From contig CACZIV010000032.1 of the NCBI GenBank assembly GCA_902781305.1, forward strand, positions 1-41,668: DNA of 41,668 nucleotides, given 5' to 3'. The DNA comes from Pseudoselenomonas ruminantium. GTDB taxonomy: Bacteria; Bacillota; Negativicutes; Selenomonadales; Selenomonadaceae. A program made the position numbers and the translations under genes. The notes beneath the pieces were generated by a model that was not told where the DNA came from, ran no database searches, and saw nothing but the letters and a program-made list of their open reading frames with translations. Positions 9,049 to 16,059 of the stretch are shown here, in pieces (positions within the stretch are counted from its first letter, which is position 1; every line of letters starts with the position of its first letter).

Positions 9049-9084
9049 TATAATTACAGAAGGAACGATACAGAACAAGTTCCT
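9049..9084 (+). promoter_or_regulatory. Activator-type promoter and inverted repeat before the PTS operon
   Basis: A TATAAT box at 9049-9054 has no recognisable -35 box 17 bp upstream, as expected for an activated promoter. An inverted repeat AGGAAC-N12-GTTCCT lies at 9061-9084, inside the 5' leader. The gene start is at 9110 with AAGGAGAGG before it. Control by the PRD regulator next door is inferred. Confidence 0.5.
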
Positions 9085-9109
9085 AAACAATAGTTAAGGA
9101 GAGGATGAT

Positions 9110-9562
9110 ATGGTTAGGAAAGAGCTTGTCCTGGCCGGTACAGAACTTGATAGCAGGGAAGCTGTAATTGATTATGTGGCAACTGCAGCTGATGGAGCAG
9201 GGCTACTGGCCAGCAAGGATGAATTTGTTGAAGCTGTATACAGACGGGAGGAGGAGATATCCACATCGATTGGTCATGGCATTGCTATTCCCCATGGCAA
9301 GACGGATGCAGTCAAGGAAGCTTTTATGGCCTTTGTCAGCGTCAAGAAACCTTTTTGTTGGGATGAGAATTCAAAGGACAAGATCCTGGGGGTTTTCCTT
9401 ATAGGCGTGCCACAGAGCAAGGCCGATACCCTTCATCTGAAAGCTATTGCCGCAATAAGCAAGAGGCTTATCAATGACGATTTTCGTTCAGAGCTTTTTG
9501 CCTGCCGAAATAGTGAGGAGGCGTACAGGTTGTTGGATGAAATCGACCAGGGGATTAAATGA
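9110..9562 (+). CDS. PTS fructose-family EIIA component
   Basis: Phosphocarrier that takes phosphate from HPr and passes it to EIIB. Seen: 150 residues of the EIIA fructose/mannitol fold with the active His at about residue 62 in GIAIPHGKT. The sequence RREEEISTSIGHG before it is typical, and the length matches a stand-alone EIIA. The start ATG follows AAGGAGAGG. It is the first gene of an EIIA-EIIB-EIIC set of separate proteins, with gaps of 36 and 26 bp. The substrate is unknown; the GatZ-like gene downstream points to a hexitol or a tagatose/fructose-type sugar (inference). Confidence 0.92.
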   Translation: MVRKELVLAGTELDSREAVIDYVATAADGAGLLASKDEFVEAVYRREEEISTSIGHGIAIPHGKTDAVKEAFMAFVSVKKPFCWDENSKDKILGVFLIGVPQSKADTLHLKAIAAISKRLINDDFRSELFACRNSEEAYRLLDEIDQGIK

Positions 9563-9598
9563 GTTGGTTTGGGAGAGTTTTAGAAAGGAAGGCTTATC

Positions 9599-9919
9599 AT
9601 GAAAATCGTTGGTGTAGCAGCATGCATTACCGGTGTGGCCCATACTTATATGGCACAGGAAGCCATTGAGCAGGAGTGCAAAAAGCGGGGGATTGACTGC
9701 AAGGTTGAAACCCAAGGCGGTATGGGCATTGAAAATGAATTAGAAGAGGAGGAGGTAAACGCAGCAGATGCAGTTATCCTGGCTGTCGCTATTGGAATCG
9801 AAGGCGAAGACCGCTTCGAAGAAAAAGAAGAAGAAGGCCGGGTATTGACGATGAATCCTTCCGAAGTCATCCGTAATCCGGAAGCAGCGGTGGACAGGGT
9901 TTTGGCTCTGGTGGGATAA
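9599..9919 (+). CDS. PTS fructose-family EIIB component
   Basis: Seen: 106 residues with the phosphorylated Cys at residue 9 in VAACITGVAHTYMAQEA. This is the fructose-type EIIB loop, although the usual CPTG is CITG here. The rest (AIEQECKKRGIDCKVETQGGMGIEN) is canonical. The protein passes phosphate from EIIA to the sugar bound by EIIC at the inner membrane. GAAAGGAAGG lies before the ATG. The Pro-to-Ile change in the active loop is worth noting but should not stop catalysis. Confidence 0.92.
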   Translation: MKIVGVAACITGVAHTYMAQEAIEQECKKRGIDCKVETQGGMGIENELEEEEVNAADAVILAVAIGIEGEDRFEEKEEEGRVLTMNPSEVIRNPEAAVDRVLALVG

Positions 9920-9945
9920 AATCATGGTAAAGGAGGATTACAAAA

Positions 9946-11040
9946 ATGTCCGATTCAATGAAGACGATAGGCGCAGATTTGCTCAAAGCCTTTAATACGG
10001 GTGTGTCCTACATGATGCCGATAGTCGTGGTCGGGGGCGTGTTTTTGGCACTGTCTCTTGCCAGTGGTGATGCCACTGCCGGGGAGGGCATGGTCGTTAC
10101 CAATCCTTTCCTGAAAAATCTGGGGGACATCGGTATGGCAGGTTTTGCCATGATGATCCCGGTGTTGTCCGGCTACATAGCGTATTCTCTGGCAGGCAAA
10201 CCTGGTCTTACACCTGGTTTTGTGACGGGGTATCTGGCCAGTGTGCCTATTGGTGAGAATCATGTGCAAACCGGATTTTTGGGAGCGATGCTGTTGGGCA
10301 TTCTTAGCGGTTATGTGGCCCGCTGGTTGAAGAAGAAGAAGGTCAGTCCTACGCTTATGGCCATAATGCCTATTCTGGTCATTCCCATCTTGGCAACGTT
10401 CACGGTTTCGATGATTTACATTTACCTTCTGGTAACACCTATTGGTTTCTTTATGCAGTGGCTCATCGGTGCGCTGTCCGGTCTGCAGGGAGGAAGTGCC
10501 TTGCTGATTGGCATTATCGTAGGTGCTATGGCTGCATTTGATATGGGCGGCCCCATAAATAAGACGGCTACGGGCTTTACGCTGGCGCTGATGGCTGAAG
10601 GTATTTACGGACCTAACGGTGCTTACCGCATTGCTGTGGCTATTCCTCCCTTGGGATTGGCTTTATCCACGTTTATTTCCCGAAAGAAATGGGAAGCTGC
10701 TGACCGGAATATGGGCGTTTCGGCTGCTTTCATGGGACTCATTGGTATTACGGAAGGTGCTATCCCCTTTGCGGTTAAAGGTCTCAAAACCGTACTGCCA
10801 TCCATCATCATTGGCAGTGCAGTAGGTGCGGGCTTGGGAATGCTGCATGGTGTAGAGTGTATGGTTCCCCATGGTGGACTCATTGTCCTGCCGGCTGTAA
10901 ATCAGGCACCCTTTTGGTATGCTGTTGATATGCTGATTGGCACCGTGGTTACCGCAGGCTGCCTGCATGTGCTGCGTCCGGATATTAAACAGTCTGAGGA
11001 ACAAGCAGCTTGCCCGGCACCAAGTTCTCAGGCTGGTTGA
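9946..11040 (+). CDS. PTS fructose-family EIIC permease
   Basis: Inner-membrane sugar channel of the phosphotransferase system. Seen: 364 residues, strongly hydrophobic with roughly nine to ten membrane segments. Signatures of fructose EIIC are present: FNTGVSYMMPIVVVGG at the N-terminus, FDMGGPINKTA, MGLIGITEGAIPFAV and MVPHGGL near the C-terminus. The length is normal for a stand-alone EIIC. AAAGGAGG precedes the ATG. The last about 20 residues are a soluble tail (EEQAACPAPSSQAG). It ends the three-gene PTS unit; the GatZ-like gene follows after 175 bp. Confidence 0.93.
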   Translation: MSDSMKTIGADLLKAFNTGVSYMMPIVVVGGVFLALSLASGDATAGEGMVVTNPFLKNLGDIGMAGFAMMIPVLSGYIAYSLAGKPGLTPGFVTGYLASVPIGENHVQTGFLGAMLLGILSGYVARWLKKKKVSPTLMAIMPILVIPILATFTVSMIYIYLLVTPIGFFMQWLIGALSGLQGGSALLIGIIVGAMAAFDMGGPINKTATGFTLALMAEGIYGPNGAYRIAVAIPPLGLALSTFISRKKWEAADRNMGVSAAFMGLIGITEGAIPFAVKGLKTVLPSIIIGSAVGAGLGMLHGVECMVPHGGLIVLPAVNQAPFWYAVDMLIGTVVTAGCLHVLRPDIKQSEEQAACPAPSSQAG

Positions 11041-11055
11041 AAAAGCAAAAAAAAT

Positions 11056-11171
11056 TCCGAGAACAAAGTCTCGGATGAAAAAATTGATTGACAAGACTAT
11101 CCTTCATGAAGGGATGCGCCTCGCAATACATATACTCAACGTAAATATAACATAAATAATGTGCAGGCGCA
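11056..11171 (+). promoter_or_regulatory. Structured leader before the GatZ-like gene
   Basis: The 175-bp gap holds a 7-bp hairpin TCCGAGA / TCTCGGA (11056-11075) without a T-run on the plus strand, a TTGACA (about 11087), the palindrome CCTTCATGAAGG (11101-11112), and a distant pair TGCGCCT / AGGCGCA (about 11114 and 11165). They may be an mRNA-processing hairpin plus an operator; no clear -10 at the right spacing was found. Confidence 0.3.
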
Positions 11172-11215
11172 ATCCTTTTATGAATAACCAAATAAGAAAA
11201 GGAGCGCGTTAGATA

Positions 11216-12481
11216 ATGAATAAGCTTACTTTGCAGGAAGTTGTCCAAAAGATGTTGAAGATGGAGGGGCAGGAGAAGTCCACGATGGTCGGTATCGGCC
11301 CCATGTCCAGGACGCTTATTAAAGCCAGCATGAAACTGGCCAAGGAAAAGGATTTTCCCCTTATGTTTATTGCCAGCCGTAATCAGGTAGACGCTGATGA
11401 ACTGGGCGGGGGCTATGTTTGCAACTGGAATCAGGAAACCTTTGCGCAGGATATCAAGGAAGTAGCTGAGGAAATGAATTTTGACGGGCTCTACTATTTA
11501 TGCCGCGATCATGGCGGCCCATGGCAAAGAGATAACGAGCGCAATGCACACCTGCCGGAAGCAGATGCAATGGAGCTCGGGAAGAGGTCTTATCTTTACG
11601 ATTTGGTAAATGGCTTTGATTTATTGCATATTGACCCGACAAAAGATCCCTACGTAGTAGGTAAGGTTATTGACCCCGATGTGAATGTGCGTCGGACTGT
11701 GGAATTAATTGAATTTGTGGAAGGAGAGCGCAAGGCGCGTCATCTTCCTCCTGTAAGCTACGAAGTGGGAACGGAGGAGACGAATGGTGGTTTGACTTCT
11801 CCGGAAAATTATCAAAAGTTTATTGAAAAACTCCATACCCAGTTGGACAAGAAGGGGCTGCCTCATCCGTCCTTTATCGTTGGGAATACGGGAACGCTTA
11901 CCCGACTGACGGAAAATGTAGGTCATGTGGATTCTACTTCTTGTAAAGAATTATCTGCTGTGGCCAAGAAATACGGGGTGGGCTTGAAAGAGCACAACGG
12001 AGACTATTTGGATGATGCAGTGCTTCTTGAACATCCGGCTTTGGGGGTAACAGCAATGAATGTGGCTCCTGAGTTCGGTACGGTGGAGACGCAGGCGTAT
12101 CTGAAGCTTATCGAAGTAGAGGACCGGTTGGTGAAACAGGGGCTTATCAAAGAGGCATCCGGCCTGGGCCAGGCCTTGCGTGAAGAAGCGGTGAACAGCG
12201 GCCGTTGGAAGAAGTGGATGGTCGATGGCAAGGACAAACTGACTCCGAAAGAAATTTTCCAGGATGAGAAACTGACCCTGCTGATCACGGAGATCAGTGG
12301 ACATTATACCTTCAACAATGAGCGGATTAAGAACGAGATACGCAAGCTCTACGATAATTTGGCTGTAAGTGGTATTGATGGTGAAGAATATGTTATCGAC
12401 AAGATTGCGGATTCCATCGACCATTATGTGGAATGTTTCAATCTCAAAGGTCTGACGACCAGATTACAGGACGTAGCTTAA
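11216..12481 (+). CDS. GatZ/KbaZ-family D-tagatose-1,6-bisphosphate aldolase subunit-like protein
   Basis: Seen: 421 residues with GIGPMSRTLIKASMKLA, LMFIASRNQVDADELGGGYV, LCRDHGGPWQRD, SYEVGTEETNGG, VGNTGTLTRLT and KEHNGDYL, all characteristic of the GatZ/KbaZ family. Known: in E. coli these proteins are described as non-catalytic partners that stabilise the class II aldolase GatY/KbaY, and some relatives have been reported to act as sugar-phosphate 4-epimerases. Odd: no GatY/KbaY partner is in this window, so here the protein may work alone, perhaps epimerising the phosphorylated sugar delivered by the PTS upstream (inference). AAAGGAGCG precedes the ATG. Confidence 0.85.
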   Translation: MNKLTLQEVVQKMLKMEGQEKSTMVGIGPMSRTLIKASMKLAKEKDFPLMFIASRNQVDADELGGGYVCNWNQETFAQDIKEVAEEMNFDGLYYLCRDHGGPWQRDNERNAHLPEADAMELGKRSYLYDLVNGFDLLHIDPTKDPYVVGKVIDPDVNVRRTVELIEFVEGERKARHLPPVSYEVGTEETNGGLTSPENYQKFIEKLHTQLDKKGLPHPSFIVGNTGTLTRLTENVGHVDSTSCKELSAVAKKYGVGLKEHNGDYLDDAVLLEHPALGVTAMNVAPEFGTVETQAYLKLIEVEDRLVKQGLIKEASGLGQALREEAVNSGRWKKWMVDGKDKLTPKEIFQDEKLTLLITEISGHYTFNNERIKNEIRKLYDNLAVSGIDGEEYVIDKIADSIDHYVECFNLKGLTTRLQDVA

Positions 12482-12513
12482 GACATACGTTATGCTTGGA
12501 TGAAAAATTATGG

Positions 12514-12547
12514 CAGGCAGGATATCAGGAGGTGGATATCCTGCCTG
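12514..12547 (+). promoter_or_regulatory. Perfect 13-bp hairpin with a Shine-Dalgarno in its loop
   Basis: CAGGCAGGATATC (12514-12526) pairs perfectly with 12535-12547. The 8-nt loop is AGGAGGTG, a full Shine-Dalgarno. It begins 32 bp after the GatZ-like stop and lies 33 bp before the chosen start of the PHP gene. Only GTTT follows, so it is a poor terminator; it may set the relative expression of the two genes. Confidence 0.6.
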
Positions 12548-12579
12548 TTTACCTTGTGAAATATATGGAGATGATTGCT

Positions 12580-13413
12580 ATGGATTTTTATGACTGCCAT
12601 ACGCACAGCACGTTTTCTTTTGATGGTAAAGCTGCGCTGGAAGAACAATGCCAGGCGGCTATGAACAAGGGCCTGGCTGGTATTTGTTTGACCGAGCATT
12701 TCTCTGTGGACAGTCGGGACGTGAGTTTTGGAGTGTTGGACTATGAGAATTATCATAATACGATCGATTGCCTGCGCAGGAAATTTGAAGGACGTCTTTA
12801 TATCGGCCGGGGGCTGGAGATTGGTGAGCCGCATCTGCCGCAGTGCAGCGCTGCGTTGGTGAAAGCTTTAGCAGGGATGCAGCTTGATTTCATCATTGGC
12901 TCTATTCACAACATCGGCGGAGTTAAGTTGCGCAATTATATGCAAGGGAAGAGCAAAGAGCAGCTTTATACAGCCTATTTTAAGGAAATTTTGGCTATGG
13001 TCGAGACGGCGGATATTGATGTCATAGGCCATCTGGATTTGGTGAAGCTGTATGGCGCTATTGGTGGCTATGGCGATTATGTGTTTGCAGAATATCGTGA
13101 GTTGTTGTCCGCGATAATGAAATGTGCGATTCAACGTGGCATTGGCTTGGAATTGAATACGGCAGGCTGGCGGAAAGAAGCTGGCCAACAGTATCCGGCG
13201 CATAAAGTACTGCATCTGTACAAAGAATTGGGAGGCAGGATTATTACATTAGGCTCGGATGCGCACAAGGGGCAGGATGTTGGGGCAGATTTTGAGCGGG
13301 CTAAAGAACTGCTGTTGGCCTGTGGATTTAATTCCTGTTGTTATTTTGTCAATCGGCAGCCATTCTATGTATCGCTATGCAAAGCGGGCGTGAAAAGGGA
13401 AACTGCTTGCTGA
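12580..13413 (+). CDS. PHP-family phosphatase, histidinol-phosphatase-like (HisJ/HisK)
   Basis: Seen: 277 residues with the PHP metal motifs in order: DCHTHSTFSFDG at the N-terminus, GICLTEHFS, GLEIGEP, IIGSIHN, DVIGHLDLVKLYG, and LGSDAHKGQDVG near the C-terminus. These are the residues that bind the trinuclear metal centre. Known: this branch is usually annotated histidinol-phosphatase (histidine biosynthesis), but many members act on other phosphate esters. Here it follows a PTS and a GatZ-like gene, so a sugar-phosphate phosphatase is equally possible (inference). ATG 12580 has GGAG 9 bp upstream. A CTG at 12541 is in frame 8 bp after AGGAGG and is a less likely start. Confidence 0.8.
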   Translation: MDFYDCHTHSTFSFDGKAALEEQCQAAMNKGLAGICLTEHFSVDSRDVSFGVLDYENYHNTIDCLRRKFEGRLYIGRGLEIGEPHLPQCSAALVKALAGMQLDFIIGSIHNIGGVKLRNYMQGKSKEQLYTAYFKEILAMVETADIDVIGHLDLVKLYGAIGGYGDYVFAEYRELLSAIMKCAIQRGIGLELNTAGWRKEAGQQYPAHKVLHLYKELGGRIITLGSDAHKGQDVGADFERAKELLLACGFNSCCYFVNRQPFYVSLCKAGVKRETAC

Positions 13414-13432
13414 ATTTTATTAGCCGGGGCTA

Positions 13433-13461
13433 TTGCAACTATCCGAGCTTTCCTCTATGAT
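13433..13461 (+). promoter_or_regulatory. Sigma-A-type promoter before the tandem-domain protein
   Basis: TTGCAA (13433-13438), 17-bp spacer, TATGAT (13456-13461), about 32 bp upstream of the start at 13494. Confidence 0.65.
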
Positions 13462-13493
13462 GTAAGTGACACTATGGATTGGAGGACGAAGTT

Positions 13494-14258
13494 TTGCTGG
13501 AACAGCTTTGTTTTGAAATAGAGGATATGAACTTAAAGGTGGAGCTTTCTGTACGGGAGCGGCAGCTGTTTTACCGTGTGGGCGATGGCGAGTTTGCGGT
13601 GTTAGATGGCGGACGGCGCTGGCTGCGGCGGTTGGAGAAGCTGCATCTTGGTGCCTGGCGGGCCAGTTATCAGCCGCCGGTGCCGCCAGAGCGGCATAGT
13701 CTGTGGCGGCTGTCGTTTAAGGATAGCAAGCTGGGTCAGCGGCGGATTGTGGGGGATAATGCGCATCCGGGCAGCTGGGCGGCGTTTATTGACCTCATGA
13801 ATGAGATTCCCGGCGTGGAGATTAATCGCGTGCGGCAGCTGGAGCAGGTGGCATTGATTCTGCATGATACGATGGACAATCCGCGGGGGAATATCTATCT
13901 GCCAAAGTCAAAAAAAATCAGCCTTGTGGAAAAGCTGATTATCAATCGGGGCAAGCATATTCTGGTGTTTACGCGGCATAAGCAGGGCTTGGGGACGGAA
14001 CGCCATGCCTTTGATTCGGTGCGCAATGTACCGCTTTTGTTGGAGCGGATTGCTGAGCATGCGGCCGAGTGGCAGGTGCAGCAGGACGGTGTTACGGATG
14101 ATTTTTTGCCGCGGGTGGAATGGACGCTCAGCTGGCGTGATGGTTCGGAGGACACGGGCTGTTATGTTCTGCGGGGCGATGCGATGCCGGAGGCGTGGAA
14201 GAATTTTATGGAGGAAATCGGCAATTTCACGGGGAATGTCCGGGGACGGATTTTCTGA
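13494..14258 (+). CDS. Uncharacterised protein of two tandem related domains
   Basis: I do not recognise the family. Seen: 254 residues, soluble, Trp- and Arg-rich. It appears to contain one domain twice: the end of the first (WRLSFKDSKLGQ, then HPGSWAAFIDLMNEIPG, about residues 68-103) lines up with the end of the second (WTLSWRDGSEDT, then MPEAWKNFMEEIGNFTG, about 213-250). TTG 13494 was chosen because GGAGG lies 8 bp upstream; a TTG at 13479 in the same frame lacks a site. A good promoter precedes it. The next small gene (14334) is 75 bp downstream and could be co-transcribed. Confidence 0.75.
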   Translation: MLEQLCFEIEDMNLKVELSVRERQLFYRVGDGEFAVLDGGRRWLRRLEKLHLGAWRASYQPPVPPERHSLWRLSFKDSKLGQRRIVGDNAHPGSWAAFIDLMNEIPGVEINRVRQLEQVALILHDTMDNPRGNIYLPKSKKISLVEKLIINRGKHILVFTRHKQGLGTERHAFDSVRNVPLLLERIAEHAAEWQVQQDGVTDDFLPRVEWTLSWRDGSEDTGCYVLRGDAMPEAWKNFMEEIGNFTGNVRGRIF

Positions 14259-14333
14259 TTTCGAGGCAGGATTTAGTCCTCTGTTTGTCGAAAAGGTCTA
14301 ATGATGTAAGACGTGCAGATGGGGGGAGATATC

Positions 14334-14636
14334 ATGTCGGAGCCGATTCAGACGGGACATCGGGTGTATTTTGGCAACCGTAAGATGAATATGGAAATGC
14401 TGGAGGCAAAGCCTTATTATGTGGCTACGCCGGGGAGCGAGCTTTCGCAGGAGGAGCTCGAGGCTGAGGAGATGAAGCGCGTGAAAAAGCCGGCAGCATC
14501 ACCACCGGTGGCAGAGGAACCTGCGCCGGCGCCTGAGGCTGGTTCTCCGGAGGATATTGCGGCGCGGATTGCCGGCGACAGGTCGAAGAATCAGGCAGAT
14601 ATTTTAGAATTGGCCAAGAGCCAGGTGGATAGTTGA
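14334..14636 (+). CDS. Small acidic Pro/Ala/Glu-rich hypothetical protein
   Basis: Seen: 100 residues; MSEPIQTGHRVYFGNRKMNM at the N-terminus, then a low-complexity Pro/Ala/Glu middle (PAASPPVAEEPAPAPEAG) and a charged helical end (EDIAARIAGDRSKNQADI). No known domain. The start ATG is preceded by GGGGGGAG at good spacing; an in-frame ATG at 14319 is less likely. The gene is packed between two genes on the same strand, with the next start 27 bp after its stop, so it is probably translated. It is likely a mostly disordered protein. Confidence 0.65.
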   Translation: MSEPIQTGHRVYFGNRKMNMEMLEAKPYYVATPGSELSQEELEAEEMKRVKKPAASPPVAEEPAPAPEAGSPEDIAARIAGDRSKNQADILELAKSQVDS

Positions 14637-14663
14637 CTCCAAGGCCCTCGGGGAGGAATTTTC

Positions 14664-15221
14664 TTGTATACGTTAAAAGATGATGTGTTTAAGGGCAAGC
14701 GTCCGCAGATTCATGAGGAAGCCTTCGTGGCTCCTCAAGTTTTTTTGTCCGGTGATGTGCGGGTGGGCAAGTATGCCAGCCTGTGGCCGGGGGTGGTGGC
14801 CCGCGGGGATGTGAATTATATCTCGGTCGGGGAATGCTCGAATGTGCAGGATTTGGTCTGCCTGCATGTGGCAGATGATGCGCCCTGCATCATTGGCGAT
14901 TATGTAACGGTCGGTCATGGAGCGGTGCTGCATGGCTGTGAGATTGAGGACCATGTACTGATTGGCATGAGTGCTACGGTGCTGACGGGAGCCAAGATTG
15001 GCAAGGGCTCGATTATTGCCGCCGGTGCCTTGGTGAAGGAAAATGATGTGATTCCGCCTAATTCCCTGGTGGTCGGTGTGCCGGGGAAGGTCGTGCGCAC
15101 GCAGGATAGGTTGGAGAGCATTCATGCGCAGGCGATTAAGTATAAGTGTGAATGGGCTATTGAGTATGGCGTGAAACCGGATATCGGCGGAGAATTATAT
15201 CACGGGGAAAAGATTATTTGA
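14664..15221 (+). CDS. Gamma-class carbonic anhydrase-like protein (YrdA/PaaY family)
   Basis: Seen: 185 residues of left-handed beta-helix with hexapeptide repeats (VGKYASLWPG, VGHGAVLHG, IGMSATVLTG, IGKGSIIAAG). The probable metal ligands His68, His85 and His90 are present, as in gamma carbonic anhydrases. Known: many family members bind zinc or iron, and only some show carbonic anhydrase activity. TTG start at 14664 is supported by GGGGAGGAA at 7 bp. The 3' end overlaps the convergent yigZ gene by 8 bp with no terminator between them. Confidence 0.87.
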   Translation: MYTLKDDVFKGKRPQIHEEAFVAPQVFLSGDVRVGKYASLWPGVVARGDVNYISVGECSNVQDLVCLHVADDAPCIIGDYVTVGHGAVLHGCEIEDHVLIGMSATVLTGAKIGKGSIIAAGALVKENDVIPPNSLVVGVPGKVVRTQDRLESIHAQAIKYKCEWAIEYGVKPDIGGELYHGEKII

Positions 15222-15855
15222 CCGGAATGGCGATGAGCTCTTCATCGCCACTTTTTATTTGCGCACGGCCGGCGGTCAGGTTGGTGATATCTTCGCTGAT
15301 TTTTTCAATTTCGGCAGGGGAAATCAGGAGGTGCAGGGTTACGCCTTCGGCGTAGTCGGCTTCTTTGCTGCGAATTTCGTTTTGCCGCATATAGTGTTCG
15401 ATGGTGGCGAGGTGTTCGTAGCTTACGGCCACATCGAGTAGGGCGAAGGGCGTCATTTCCAGAATGGTGGCCGCTTCGATGCCGATGGCTGCGGCATGGG
15501 AGTAGGCGCGGATAAGGCCGCCTGCGCCCAATTTAATACCGCCAAAGTAACGGGTGACGACTACGACAATGTTGGTCAACCCGTTTTTTTTGATGGCTTC
15601 GAGGATGGGATTGCCTGCCGTGCCGCCCGGTTCGCCGTCGTCGTTGGATTTTTGCTTGTCGGCTTTTTCGCCAAGAACGTAGGCGGAGCAGTTGTGGCGG
15701 GCGTCGAAATAGCGCTTTTTGATGGCGGTGATGAATTCGCGGGCTTCTTCTTCGGTGTCGACATGGCGCAGGTGGGTGATGAATTTTGATTTTTGGATTT
15801 CGTAGAGGGTTTCTACGCGATCGTCAATTTCTTCAATGGTGCGGTAGCTATGCAT
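15214..15855 (-). CDS. yigZ: YigZ/IMPACT family protein
   Basis: Seen: 213 residues; N-terminal UPF0029 domain with the signature SNDDGEPGGTAGNPIL and VVVTRYFGGIKLGAGGLIRAY, and a C-terminal DUF1949-like domain. Known: the family is related to eukaryotic IMPACT; its bacterial role is uncertain, with a link to translation or proteolysis proposed. The start is ATG 15855 with CAGGAGG 4 bp upstream. The reading frame stays open upstream to 17052, but that stretch is antisense to the permease gene and is not coding. The gene is convergent with 14664-15221. Confidence 0.9.
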   Translation of the reverse strand: MHSYRTIEEIDDRVETLYEIQKSKFITHLRHVDTEEEAREFITAIKKRYFDARHNCSAYVLGEKADKQKSNDDGEPGGTAGNPILEAIKKNGLTNIVVVVTRYFGGIKLGAGGLIRAYSHAAAIGIEAATILEMTPFALLDVAVSYEHLATIEHYMRQNEIRSKEADYAEGVTLHLLISPAEIEKISEDITNLTAGRAQIKSGDEELIAIPVK

Positions 15856-16059
15856 AATGCCTCCTGATTTTGCGTAAAATTTTCTCTTTCTAGTATACCT
15901 ATTGTATACATGGAAAAAAAGGGCGTTTTGACAAAAATTTTTATGGTAATTCCCTCTGTTTTGTAGTATTCTTAGCTTATTACATGAAGCGCCGCGGATG
16001 GCAGCAGCTATACAAATCACAGAAAGCAGCGGTGCTGGGAAGGTTGTGTTATTAAGGTC

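Noticed and set aside
11056-11075. Hairpin after EIIC as an intrinsic terminator
   Set aside because: The 7-bp stem is not followed by T residues on the plus strand; the A-run is on the wrong side and no minus-strand gene ends there.
15928-16059. T-box or riboswitch leader before the amino-acid permease
   Set aside because: I found no T-box core sequence, specifier loop or terminator/antiterminator pair; only a lone TTGACA without a properly spaced -10.
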